The position numbers and the translations under genes are program-made. This document shows positions 35,114 to 43,340 of a stretch of DNA of 64,000 nt, one piece after another; within the stretch, counting starts at the first letter, position 1, and each line of letters begins with the position of its first letter. Origin of the DNA: Igneacidithiobacillus copahuensis (GTDB taxonomy: Bacteria > Pseudomonadota > Gammaproteobacteria > Acidithiobacillales > Acidithiobacillaceae); the NCBI RefSeq assembly GCF_018854015.1, contig NZ_JAAXYO010000182.1, forward strand, positions 62,001 through 126,000, in the 5' to 3' direction. The notes below the pieces were generated by a model. That model was not told the DNA's origin and made no database searches. It worked only from the letters and a program-made list of their open reading frames with translations.

Positions 35114-36112
35114 ATGCCTGTTGAACCACAATCTCGTCCGATGAAGGCAGAAAAACATCGCAAGATTCCCTGGAGCCTGCTGCTGCAGATCGTTGTCACC
35201 ATTTCAATCTTTGTCTGGCTCTTTCACAAGACCGATTGGACTGCCCTCACGCAACGCTTTCTGCAGATTCGTATTCCCTGGTTTTTGCTGGCCATGTTTG
35301 CCTATGCGGTAAATCTTTCGGCGTCTTCCCTGCGTTGGGGGGTCATCCTGCGCGCGGCCAAAAAGCACGCCCCGGCAGCCTGGCTGCTGCGCCTGAACTG
35401 GGTAGGTGCGTATTTCAATCAGGTGTTGCCCGGTTCGGTATCCGGAGATGTGCTACGGGCCTGGTATACCCGACCACAAACGGGTTCCACGACTCTGGCT
35501 CTCGCCGCGGTATTTGCCGATCGTTTCATTGGTATGGGGGCCTTGGTCGGCATTGCACTGCTGGGGTACTTGTTCGCTGGGCACGCATTACATCTATTGC
35601 CCGGCATGGGTGAGACTGTCGCGATCCTGAGTGCCGGCTATGCCGTAATCATTACCTTGATTCTCAGTCCGGGGCTCGGCTTTCTCGAACATCGTATCGG
35701 CAAATTGGGGCACAAACTGCACGATATTCGCGCAGGAATGGGAATGCTCTTGCGTAATCCCAGCGCTTTATTATCCACCTTGTTGCTGTCGATTTTTGTG
35801 CAACTTTGCTCCATTTTCATGTTCTGGGCCTTGGCACATTCCTTGGGAGAGCATCCCGACGCCGTAGCATTCTGGGTCGTCTGGCCGGTGGTCAGCCTAT
35901 TTTTGGCGTTACCCATATCCCTCGCCGGATGGGGCCTGCGGGAGGGGCTCTTGGTGCTCTACATGGGGTCCCTGCAGATGGGCCACGATCAAGCCCTCGC
36001 CCTGTCCCTGCTGGCAGGGACGACGGTATTGCTGACCAGCTTACCCGGCGCCTGGCTATGGCTGGGCATTGGTCGCCACCCGCTGGCGAAAGGCGAGCCT
36101 CTGCCCCGATAA
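35114..36112 (+). CDS. UPF0104 / LPG-synthase-like multispan membrane protein
   Basis: 332 residues, hydrophobic, with about 7-8 helices. The sequence LNWVGAYFNQVLPGSVSGDVLRAWY and ALAAVFADRFIGMGALVGIA are typical of the UPF0104/AglD flippase-like family related to lysylphosphatidylglycerol synthase membrane domains. It may move or modify a lipid-linked substrate. It follows pabB by 17 bases and is convergent with gadB. Confidence 0.8.
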   Translation: MPVEPQSRPMKAEKHRKIPWSLLLQIVVTISIFVWLFHKTDWTALTQRFLQIRIPWFLLAMFAYAVNLSASSLRWGVILRAAKKHAPAAWLLRLNWVGAYFNQVLPGSVSGDVLRAWYTRPQTGSTTLALAAVFADRFIGMGALVGIALLGYLFAGHALHLLPGMGETVAILSAGYAVIITLILSPGLGFLEHRIGKLGHKLHDIRAGMGMLLRNPSALLSTLLLSIFVQLCSIFMFWALAHSLGEHPDAVAFWVVWPVVSLFLALPISLAGWGLREGLLVLYMGSLQMGHDQALALSLLAGTTVLLTSLPGAWLWLGIGRHPLAKGEPLPR

Positions 36113-36115
36113 CGG

Positions 36116-37489
36116 TCAGTGATGAAAGGACTCTTTTCCCGGCTCTTTGGGGTGACTGGGGGGATCCTTTTCCAGATCGTCGACAGCAGCGCGCAGATCG
36201 CGCAAGAGGATTTCGCCCATGTCACGAGAGAAACCCTCGCGTAAAACGATGCGCAACACCGCGAGCTGTTCGGCGTCCTTGGGCAGGGTATAGGCAGGTA
36301 CTTGCCAGCCCTGCATCTTCAATCGATCGGAAACGTCGTACACAGAATAGCGTTGGCTATCGCGTAAGCGAAAGGCAAAAACCGGGATACTTTCGCCCGT
36401 GCTCAATAGAGCAAATGGGCCGATTTTGGCGATTTCGCCACTGAGCCATAGCGCAATGTCCTGCAGGTTTTTCATGACCCGAGTGTACCCGGCGCGTCCC
36501 AGCCGCAAAAAATTATAATATTGACCCACCACCTGGTTGCCAGGCCGGGAAAAATTCAGGGTGAAGGTGGGCATGTCGCCGCCCAGATAATTGACATGAA
36601 AAATCAGATCTTCGGGCAGGTAGACCTTGCCCCGCCAGATCGCCCAGCCGATACCCGGATATACCAGCCCGTATTTGTGTCCAGAGACATTGATGGAAAC
36701 CACGTTGGGCAGGCGAAAATCCCACTCCAGATCGGGATGCAAAAAGGGCGCGACGAAGCCGCCGCTGGCAGCATCAATGTGTAGAGGTACCTGTAGTCCA
36801 CGTTTTTTGTTCTCCTTGACCATGGCATCGTGGATACTGCGCACCGGCTCAAATTCGCCAGTAAAGGTGGTCCCCAAAATGGCAACCGCGCCGATGGTAT
36901 TTTCGTCCATGCGCGCCGTGACTTCCTCGGCACTGATGACATAGCGATCCTCGTGGATAGGGATATAGCGCGGCTCTACATCCCAATAGCGGCAAAATTT
37001 TTCCCATACGACCTGCACGTTGCTGCCCAAAATCAGGTTGGGCCGACTGCTGTCCTTGCCCTGCTTGTGTCGCCACTCGCGCCAGCGCCATTTCATTGCC
37101 ATGCCCGCCAGCATCACCGCTTCGCTGGAGCCAATGGCCGAAACGCCAATAGGCTCCTCCTTGTCTTTGGCGTGAAAGAGATGGGCGATGATCTGCACGC
37201 AGCGGCGTTCGATTTCCGCTGTCTGCGGATATTCATCCTTGTCGATCATGTTCTTGTCGAAGGTTTCCGCCATCAGGGTGCGCGCTTCTGGGTCCATCCA
37301 GGTAGTGACGAAGGTCGCCAGATTCAGGCGGGCGTTACCGTCCATCATCAGCTCGTCGTGAATGAGCTGGTAGGCGACCTGCGGTTCCAGATCCCCTTCC
37401 GGCAGGTACTCCTTCGGAATGGGAGCGTCCATGCGCCGCGCGCCATAGGTGGGGGTCAAAAAGGAATCTTTCGCTTTGCTTTCTGGCAT
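36116..37489 (-). CDS. gadB: Glutamate decarboxylase
   Basis: 457 residues, close to the 466 of E. coli GadB. It has PLP-lysine region INVSGHKYGLVYPGIGW, HIDAASGGFVAPF, GSSEAVMLAGMAMKW and NFSRPGNQVVGQYYNFLRLG. The C-terminus ends ESFHH, resembling the SFKHT end of E. coli GadB. There a terminal histidine blocks the PLP site at neutral pH, so similar pH gating is plausible. It consumes cytoplasmic protons by turning glutamate to GABA. No GadC antiporter is adjacent. Confidence 0.95.
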   Translation of the reverse strand: MPESKAKDSFLTPTYGARRMDAPIPKEYLPEGDLEPQVAYQLIHDELMMDGNARLNLATFVTTWMDPEARTLMAETFDKNMIDKDEYPQTAEIERRCVQIIAHLFHAKDKEEPIGVSAIGSSEAVMLAGMAMKWRWREWRHKQGKDSSRPNLILGSNVQVVWEKFCRYWDVEPRYIPIHEDRYVISAEEVTARMDENTIGAVAILGTTFTGEFEPVRSIHDAMVKENKKRGLQVPLHIDAASGGFVAPFLHPDLEWDFRLPNVVSINVSGHKYGLVYPGIGWAIWRGKVYLPEDLIFHVNYLGGDMPTFTLNFSRPGNQVVGQYYNFLRLGRAGYTRVMKNLQDIALWLSGEIAKIGPFALLSTGESIPVFAFRLRDSQRYSVYDVSDRLKMQGWQVPAYTLPKDAEQLAVLRIVLREGFSRDMGEILLRDLRAAVDDLEKDPPSHPKEPGKESFHH

Positions 37490-37625
37490 TGACTACTCCT
37501 GTGTTTTCCCATGCTGTCCATCAGTCTAGTAGAAATATCTAGTTCGGGAACGCGGACAGCCATAAAGCGAACTACAATCTAATCACGTGGTCTGTAAAGG
37601 TAACGCGGTTCTGCGAGGAGATGCG

Positions 37626-38006
37626 GTGGATATCAGTTTTGATGACAGTGCGGCCTGGATTCGCCGCTCCCAGACGGATATGAAGGCATTTCTGGAGGCT
37701 CTGGCCGAGCGGCTGGAGCAGGGTATGCCGGGTTTTGTCGAGGTGGATCGCAAAAAGGATGGGCTCTTCTCCCATCATCAGCATCTCGAGCACCTGGTGG
37801 TGCATGCCGGCGAGTTCGATTACCACCTGAATTTCAACGGCACCCATGTCGAAACCCTGCGCGCTCGGGTGGTGCGCAACGTCGTGCTGAAACGCGAGAT
37901 TCTCCCTTTGGCAGACTGGCTGAAGTCGCTGTTGCAGGACACGGCAGCGATCTCTACGGAAATGCAGGCAGCCAGCCAGACCCTGCACGATTTTTTGCTG
38001 CAGTAA
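37626..38006 (+). CDS. Unknown protein, first gene of the YbjQ-PspA cluster
   Basis: 126 residues from GTG 37626, chosen for GAGGAG six bases upstream. No family was recognised. It is soluble and mostly helical by appearance, with FVEVDRKKDGLFSHHQHLEHLVVHAGEFDY in the middle and a C-terminal amphipathic helix (LADWLKSLLQDTAAIS). It ends 12 bases before the YbjQ-like gene, and the four genes to 40546 look like one operon, so it likely works with PspA in an envelope response (inference). Confidence 0.7.
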   Translation: MDISFDDSAAWIRRSQTDMKAFLEALAERLEQGMPGFVEVDRKKDGLFSHHQHLEHLVVHAGEFDYHLNFNGTHVETLRARVVRNVVLKREILPLADWLKSLLQDTAAISTEMQAASQTLHDFLLQ

Positions 38007-38018
38007 AGCGAGGTGCCT

Positions 38019-38987
38019 ATGTCGCTGTGGGACAAGATTCAGAAAGGACTACACGAAGTTACCGAAGACCTGGAAAAGACGGTTGCCAATGTTGCGAGCC
38101 AAGTAGGTGCAGTGAATGTGGCTCCCAGTGCGGCGGCGCAGCAGCGTGCCGCAGAGTGGCAGGTGGCCCTGCAACAGCGCCGTTTGCCGAGTTTTGTGCA
38201 AGAACGTCTGCGCGCTACGGCAGCCGGACAACGGCCCTGGATCCAGAGCGGGCCGGTCGCTGCCCTGCTGATGGAACGCAGTCACGGTATCCACCCGCTC
38301 GGGATGGTGGGGGGCAATTGTTGGTATCACTTCGGTTTTTCCTGGACCCAGGGACATTACGATGGGTGGCACCAGGCCATCGATCGCCTGCGCCTGGAGG
38401 CCGTGGCGATGGGCGCCAACGCCGTCCTCAACGTCGATATGCGCGTGCGTCACGGCGATGGCGAAGACATGGATTATGCCCTGATGGGTACCGCAGTGCG
38501 TATCCAGGACCTGCCCCCGGCTTGGGAGCCCGCCGTGGCGACAGTGTCGTCGCTGGAGTTCGTGCGCCTGCTGGAAGAGGGGGTAGTGCCGGTAGGCATT
38601 GCCATTGGTGCCGAGTATGACTGGTATCAGCCCTGGGGTGGGACGATGCTGGATCAGGCCAACCAGGCGGCACCCTTTGCCGCGCGCTACTGGAACATGG
38701 AGATCCCCGATCTCTCGAGCTTTCAGGAAAACGTCCGCCGCCGCGCGCTCTATAACCTGCGCGAAGACGGCCGCAAGCTGGGGGCGGGGGTCCTCGCCCA
38801 TACCCAGTATTCCCAGGTGTTCCGCGTCAATAACGAACAAGGGGAGGGTTTTCTCTGCCGGCACATTGCCATTGGCACCGCCGTCAGCTACGAGCCTTCC
38901 CGCGCGCCGCAGCACGAATTGCTCCCCACGGTTTCCCTGGGTGGCCCGTTGCGTTCTTTCCGTCCTCATCGCAAGGATCTCCTATGA
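38019..38987 (+). CDS. YbjQ/UPF0145-like protein (large)
   Basis: 322 residues from ATG 38019 behind GCGAGG. Residues about 90-165 have the YbjQ pattern: a strand HPLGMVGGNCWYHFGF, then AIDRLRLEAVAMGANAVLNVDMRV and a final strand ALMGTAVRI. A second, weaker copy occupies the C-terminal part ending CRHIAIGTAVSYE. An N-terminal amphipathic segment (LWDKIQKGLHEVTEDLEKTVANV) precedes them. YbjQ domains form pentameric rings; heavy-metal binding has been suggested for the family but is unproven. It overlaps the next gene by four bases. Confidence 0.7.
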   Translation: MSLWDKIQKGLHEVTEDLEKTVANVASQVGAVNVAPSAAAQQRAAEWQVALQQRRLPSFVQERLRATAAGQRPWIQSGPVAALLMERSHGIHPLGMVGGNCWYHFGFSWTQGHYDGWHQAIDRLRLEAVAMGANAVLNVDMRVRHGDGEDMDYALMGTAVRIQDLPPAWEPAVATVSSLEFVRLLEEGVVPVGIAIGAEYDWYQPWGGTMLDQANQAAPFAARYWNMEIPDLSSFQENVRRRALYNLREDGRKLGAGVLAHTQYSQVFRVNNEQGEGFLCRHIAIGTAVSYEPSRAPQHELLPTVSLGGPLRSFRPHRKDLL

Positions 38988-39802
38988 CTAAAGAAGTGAT
39001 TGCTCCCCACGCCGTAGAACGTCTGAAGGGCCTCCGCTCCCAAGGGAGTCACGAGGGCATCTTTACCTCCGACCTCTCTGTGAACGAATTTGTCATGGTA
39101 CGCAAGGCGGAGTTCGAGCCCCTGGGTCTGGTGGTCGGCTCGTGCATCTATCACATGGGTATTCAGTACGGCAGTTGGAATCAAAACATGGAGATGGATG
39201 TACTTTCGCAGGCGATGTATCAGGCCCGTGAGCTGGCCATGAGCCGTATGGAACAGGAAGCCATCATCCTGCAGGCCGACGGCGTGGTGGGCGTGCGCCT
39301 GGAAGTGAAGCGTATGGAATGGGACCAGGATATTCTGGAATTTATGGCTATCGGTACGGCGATTGCTCACCGCTCCGGCGTCCCCGGGTTCAAGGGTGTG
39401 GGCGGCAAACCGTTTACCAGCGATCTCTCCGGGCAGGACTTCTGGATGTTGCTGGAGGCAGGGTATCGACCGATGGAAATGGTGATGGGTTCCTGCGTGT
39501 ACCACGTTGCCCACCAGGGCGTGCTGCGGAGTATGGGGAATATCGGGCGCAATACCGAGCTGGAGCAGTTTACTCAAGCCATGTACGACGCCCGCGAACT
39601 CGCCATGGAGCGCATGCAACAGGAAGCGGCGGATGCCCAGGCGGATGGCATCACCGGCGTCCAGTTGCATGAAGGAAGCCATAACTGGAAGCCGCACGTC
39701 ATCGAGTTTTTTGCGGTAGGTACCGCCGTGAAGGCAATGGAGGATGCAGATACGCGGGTGGATGCCCTGCGTCCGCAGCTCGTATTGCCCGTCAACGATT
39801 AA
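38984..39802 (+). CDS. Tandem YbjQ/UPF0145-like protein
   Basis: 272 residues with two clear YbjQ-like repeats. Repeat 1 (about 25-130) has LGLVVGSCIYHMG, ARELAMSRMEQEAIILQADGVVGV and FMAIGTAIA. Repeat 2 (about 140-255) has MEMVMGSCVYHVA, ARELAMERMQQEAADAQADGITGV and FFAVGTAVK. The GSC(I/V)YH motif appears in both and could bind a metal. It is the third gene of the cluster and ends 18 bases before pspA. Confidence 0.75.
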   Translation: MTKEVIAPHAVERLKGLRSQGSHEGIFTSDLSVNEFVMVRKAEFEPLGLVVGSCIYHMGIQYGSWNQNMEMDVLSQAMYQARELAMSRMEQEAIILQADGVVGVRLEVKRMEWDQDILEFMAIGTAIAHRSGVPGFKGVGGKPFTSDLSGQDFWMLLEAGYRPMEMVMGSCVYHVAHQGVLRSMGNIGRNTELEQFTQAMYDARELAMERMQQEAADAQADGITGVQLHEGSHNWKPHVIEFFAVGTAVKAMEDADTRVDALRPQLVLPVND

Positions 39803-39820
39803 ATTTGCAGGAGAGCGACT

Positions 39821-40546
39821 ATGTCATTATTCAAGCACGCATCGGAAATCGTGCAGGCGCGCATCAATCATTTTTTGGACAACGCCGAGGATCCGTCGGA
39901 GACCTTGGATCTTTCGTACGAAAAGATGATGAGCAATCTGCAGGATACCAAACGTCATCTGGCCGACGTTGCCACCGAAAAGCTCAGTCTGGAGCATCAG
40001 ATGGCCGATGCCAAAAAGGCTGCGGACCAGGCCGATGCCGATGCCCGCACGGCGTTGCAAGCCAACCGGGAAGACCTCGCCAAGGCGGAGCTCACCCAGA
40101 AGCAGGCTGCGTTGGCCAAGCTGCAGTCGCTGCAGGAGGCGCACGACAAAATTGCTGCCCAAGTCGACAAACTGACGGAATTCGAGACCAAACTGCAGGA
40201 CAGGATCGAGTCCTTTCGTACCCAGAAAGAGGTGATGAAAGGCGAGTTGGCGGCTTCGCAGGCCGAGATCCAAGCGGAAAATTCGCTCTCGGGACTGGGT
40301 AAGGGCATGAACGATGCCGGCGAAGCGATGCAGCGGGTACAGGATCGCCTGGGGCAATCGCAGAGCAAGGCCGAGGCAATGGAAGCGCTGATGGACTCGG
40401 GCGCCATCGATGATCCCCTCGATCATCGCAGCAAGACCGATAAAGAGATGGCGCAACTACGCGAGCAAAGCGGCGTCGATGATGACTTGGCGCGGCTCAA
40501 GGCGGAGATGGCGAAGTCCCAGCCAGCGAAGGATTCGGGTTCGTAA
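39821..40546 (+). CDS. PspA/IM30 (bacterial ESCRT-III) family protein
   Basis: 241 residues, almost entirely coiled coil. It begins SLFKHASEIVQARINHFLDNAEDPSETLDLSYEKM split over the N-terminal amphipathic helix and helix 1, as in PspA/Vipp1; residues 40-165 are continuous Ala/Gln/Lys/Glu-rich helix. Such proteins polymerise on the inner membrane and stabilise it under stress. No pspBC or pspF is nearby; YbjQ-like proteins take their place in the operon. Its 3' end overlaps the convergent hvfC-like gene by 50 bases. Confidence 0.85.
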   Translation: MSLFKHASEIVQARINHFLDNAEDPSETLDLSYEKMMSNLQDTKRHLADVATEKLSLEHQMADAKKAADQADADARTALQANREDLAKAELTQKQAALAKLQSLQEAHDKIAAQVDKLTEFETKLQDRIESFRTQKEVMKGELAASQAEIQAENSLSGLGKGMNDAGEAMQRVQDRLGQSQSKAEAMEALMDSGAIDDPLDHRSKTDKEMAQLREQSGVDDDLARLKAEMAKSQPAKDSGS

Positions 40547-41264
40547 CGCAGACAATCCCAGCGGCAGCCCAGGCCTCCAGGAGTTCTCGCGACCAGTCGA
40601 AGGGACATTCGTCCGCGGGGAAGGCCAAGGCATGAGCCTCGGATGGAGCGCGCGGAGCGTCGACCAATGCGGCGGCAAGACGCGCCTCCTGCAGCTCCAG
40701 TTCGCGGCTGAAAACCTGGCCTTGGCCGTCCCGATGGATCAGCAGATAGCAGTCGCGTTTGGCCGGCTGCTGAGATTCGGCGGTGCTGCAGTGCACGGCA
40801 AAGGGATAGTGTTGCAGGCTTGCGCTGGGGGCGAGTTGGACCCATCCATCGGCAAGATTGCTTTCGCCTAATTCTGCCGGATTCTCGGCAATGGCAAGAT
40901 TGAGGGTGAGCCATTCCCAGTGCAGCAGCGCGGGCAGGAATTCCGGCAGTGTCGGATAGTCGCTCGAATGCTCCAATACGAACTGGCAGAAGGCGCTGGG
41001 TACGGCATGAAAGCTGGGGCTGGGGCAGTCGCACCGGGTAAGAAAATCGTTGAGCAGTGTTTCCCAGCATTCGTTTCCGACATGACGCTGGCTCTCGGGA
41101 AAGGCATCCTGGAGATTCGCCGCAAAACTCGCGCGAAACATCTCCCGATACAGTGCAAAAATCTCCGGGGACCATCCCTCTGGCACGGGTCCATCCGCCT
41201 GGCGCACGCATCTGGATAGGTCACGCAGGCGCTCCGGGTAGCTAGGCAGCGTCGTCGATCTCAT
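40497..41264 (-). CDS. DUF2063 partner protein of the MNIO enzyme, HvfC/BufC-like
   Basis: 255 residues from ATG 41264, inside the 3' end of the DUF692 gene (23-base overlap). The N-terminal DUF2063 domain has LPSYPERLRDLSRCVRQ and FALYREMFRASFAANLQDAFPE; the rest includes ALLHWEWLTLNLAIAENPAE. In HvfBC/BufBC systems this protein recognises the precursor and presents it to the iron enzyme. It is the last gene of the RiPP operon. Confidence 0.88.
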   Translation of the reverse strand: MRSTTLPSYPERLRDLSRCVRQADGPVPEGWSPEIFALYREMFRASFAANLQDAFPESQRHVGNECWETLLNDFLTRCDCPSPSFHAVPSAFCQFVLEHSSDYPTLPEFLPALLHWEWLTLNLAIAENPAELGESNLADGWVQLAPSASLQHYPFAVHCSTAESQQPAKRDCYLLIHRDGQGQVFSRELELQEARLAAALVDAPRAPSEAHALAFPADECPFDWSRELLEAWAAAGIVCVTNPNPSLAGTSPSPP

Positions 41265-42054
41265 GACGTAGGCGCTGCAGTTCGTCGAGAAGGATTTCCA
41301 GAGGGGGAATATCATTATCCCACTCCAGCAGGGTAGGGCGCGGACCAAAACGCTGCCATGCTTCTCGCAACAAAGCACTGACTTCGGGGCTTACGCCGCT
41401 GTCGTGGGTGTCGATCAACCAACCTTTCGGATGGGCATAGAAGCCCGCGACGTGATAATAGCGGATGCGTTCTGCCGGTAAAGCAGCAAGGAAATCGCCG
41501 GCGGAGTAGTGATGGTTTTGGCTGTTGACGAAAAGGTTATTGAGATCGAGCAAGAGCTCGCAGCCACTTTCTTGCAGTACCGCCAGCAGGAAATCGAGCT
41601 CACTGCGGTCCGATTCGGGAAAGCAGCCATAGAAAGCGGTATTTTCCAGAACCAGCGGCTGTCCGAGAAAATCTTGCACGCGCCCGATACGCTCGACGGT
41701 CCAGCGCAGGCTCTGCTCGTGGAAGGGGATGGGAAGCAGATCGTGGAGATAGCCCTGAGCGTCCTGACAATACGCCAAGTGCTCGCTGTAGACGACCGCA
41801 CCATGCCCGCGCAAAAAGTCACGCAGCCGCTGGAGGAAAGCTTGATTGAGAGGCTCGGGGCCGGCGATCGACAGTGACAGGCCATGGCAAAAAAGTGACT
41901 TGTGCTCCAGTACCCGCTGCAAATCCTTGGCAGGCGGACCCCCAAAATCCAGCCAGTTTTCCGGCGCAATTTCCACGAAGTCGACGGGCAGCGTCGCGCA
42001 ACGCTCGGCGAATTCCGGCAGGAACTCCCGTCGCAGTCCGAGCCCCCAGGACAT
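41242..42054 (-). CDS. DUF692 multinuclear non-haem iron oxidase (MNIO), HvfB/BufB-like
   Basis: 270 residues from ATG 42054. It is a TIM-barrel enzyme whose likely iron-ligand regions are all visible: VDFVEIAPENWLDFGG, CHGLSLSIAG, VVYSEHLAYC, LPIPFHEQSL, LVLENTAFYG, LLLDLNNLFVNSQNHH, YYHVAGFY and LIDTHDSG. The family modifies cysteines in precursor peptides, for example to oxazolone-thioamide groups. It sits 14 bases after a Cys-repeat precursor and overlaps its partner gene, so substrate assignment is straightforward. Confidence 0.92.
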   Translation of the reverse strand: MSWGLGLRREFLPEFAERCATLPVDFVEIAPENWLDFGGPPAKDLQRVLEHKSLFCHGLSLSIAGPEPLNQAFLQRLRDFLRGHGAVVYSEHLAYCQDAQGYLHDLLPIPFHEQSLRWTVERIGRVQDFLGQPLVLENTAFYGCFPESDRSELDFLLAVLQESGCELLLDLNNLFVNSQNHHYSAGDFLAALPAERIRYYHVAGFYAHPKGWLIDTHDSGVSPEVSALLREAWQRFGPRPTLLEWDNDIPPLEILLDELQRLRHEIDDAA

Positions 42055-42068
42055 CGTCGAGCGGTCTA

Positions 42069-42389
42069 TTACTTTGCCGATTCCATCTTTTTCATCTGTG
42101 CTTTGCCGCACTTACCGTCATGGGCGCGAATCTGGGCTTTGCTGGTACAGTGGGATTCCGCCATCTTGCCCATGCTGCGCGAGCAATTTCCCTCTCCCAT
42201 ACTGCGCGAGCAGTTGCCTTCCCCCATCATGCGGGAGCAGTTCCCTTCGCCCCTCTGCGCGCCATTTGGCGACATCTGTGCCTGCCCGTTCATGGGCGCG
42301 GCAGTAGTACTGGCGTCGGCCACCAAGGGCAGGCTGCCGAGGCTCAGGGCAAAGAGCGAGGCCAATCCCAGTTTTGCGGATGTATGCAC
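42069..42389 (-). CDS. Cys-repeat RiPP precursor, HvfA/BufA-like
   Basis: 106 residues from GTG 42389 behind TTGGAGGGATCACC. A Sec signal peptide of about 26 residues ends near VADAS. The core holds three nine-residue repeats GEGNCSRxM (residues 46-72; Cys 51, 60 and 69), then ESHCTS (Cys 81) and DGKCGK (Cys 94). HvfA-type precursors use EGKC motifs modified by an MNIO; here the repeats read EGNC and only the last site resembles EGKCG. The product is probably a secreted or periplasmic metal-binding peptide, with copper binding known for bufferins. Met and Ser are also abundant. Confidence 0.85.
   Translation of the reverse strand: MHTSAKLGLASLFALSLGSLPLVADASTTAAPMNGQAQMSPNGAQRGEGNCSRMMGEGNCSRSMGEGNCSRSMGKMAESHCTSKAQIRAHDGKCGKAQMKKMESAK
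42174..42254 (-). repeat. Three 27-base tandem repeats in the RiPP precursor gene
   Basis: Each unit encodes GEGNCSR plus two residues. The DNA copies differ at several third positions, so the amino-acid sequence is kept under selection while the bases drift. Confidence 0.85.
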
Positions 42390-42432
42390 GGTGATCCCTC
42401 CAAGTCGATCTGGAGTTCCAATAATCGAAACT

Positions 42433-42450
42433 CTCTAGGACTCTAGTATA
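42433..42450 (-). promoter_or_regulatory. Candidate promoter and operator of the RiPP operon
   Basis: On the minus strand a TATACT hexamer (plus 42445-42450) is followed directly by two copies of CTAGAG spaced eight bases (plus-strand CTCTAG at 42433-42438 and 42441-42446). No good -35 is present, so an activator or a special sigma factor is likely. The repeat pair is a candidate operator. Confidence 0.4.
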
Positions 42451-42550
42451 TCACAGTTGCGGCGGAAATTTTACTGGACCTGCCACAGTGTCACAAAAGG
42501 TTCATATTGATTCGCTATAGTATCGCTACCGATCAGCCAAGGAGAGCAGC

Positions 42551-43047
42551 ATGTCGGAAGTCCGTTGCCGCTTAACTTCAACACAACAGCCTCCGCGAAT
42601 GCCGGGGCGGTTCAATACCTCGTAGCCGTAGTGGACTGGTTCAGTCGTAAGGTGTTGTCCTGGCGGGTTTCCAACAGTCTTGATGCGGGTTTCTGCGTAG
42701 AGGCCCTGAAAGAGGCCATACGCCGCTATGGCACCCCCGAGATCTTCAACACGGATCAGGGCGCTCAGTTCACCGCGGAGTCCTTCCTCTCTGTACTCCG
42801 CCAGCACGGCATTCGAATCAGTATGGACGGCAAAGGCCGGGCCCTGGATAACGTCTTTGTCGAATGGCTTTGGCGCACCGTCAAATACGAGCACGTCTAC
42901 CTACGGCCAGCAGAAACAGGAACCGAGTTGAAAGCTGGCCTCAGGACCTACTTCGACTGGTATAATGCCGAAAGACCGCACTCCTCTCTGGGAGACAGAA
43001 CACCCGATGTGGTCTATGCAGAAGGTTTACAAAGGCTGGTGGCCTGA
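42551..43047 (+). pseudogene. IS3-family transposase remnant with internal deletion
   Basis: From 42565 the frame reads as the C-terminal two thirds of an IS3 OrfB integrase: YLVAVVDWFSRKVLSW, NTDQGAQFTAESF (second catalytic Asp), ISMDGKGRALDNVFVEWLWRTVKYE (catalytic Glu) and FDWYNAERPHSSLG. The first catalytic Asp and all of the helix-turn-helix are missing. Just upstream an ATG with AGGAGAG (42551) opens MSEVRCR, which looks like the start of an OrfA, so most of OrfA and the front of OrfB appear deleted. It is not expected to be active. Confidence 0.8.
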
Positions 43048-43340
43048 CCTGCCATGGAAACAGGTTCAGAGCTTAATCACCACAGCAGGCTGTCCAATCC
43101 AGGGGGACCACCTCAAACGGTCGAGTTTCCAGACGACAAGCGTATCGCCATCGCGCAGCATATCGAACGCCTTGTGTCATTTTCAGAAGGCGAGCGCACA
43201 GAATATCAAGAGTCGACTGCATACGATGTATGTATCGGATGAGATGAGGTCACGATAAGGGAACTGTTTCGCCCATTTCGCGCCTTTATGGACAAATGTT
43301 ACGTCAATGACTTCTCTGACAAGTGTCTTATGCGAGATTG
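43048..43340. other. Intergenic stretch, no recognised gene
   Basis: About 290 bases between the IS3 remnant and the LysR gene. A 62-codon frame occurs (43054-43242) without recognisable features. This is probably IS-flanking debris; I could not define an inverted terminal repeat. Confidence 0.4.

Noticed and set aside
42526..42894. Open frame antisense to the IS3 fragment
   Set aside because: The plus-strand frame is a clear transposase; the antisense frame has no recognisable features.
43054..43242. 62-codon frame after the IS3 fragment
   Set aside because: No ribosome site, no family features, in IS-flanking debris.
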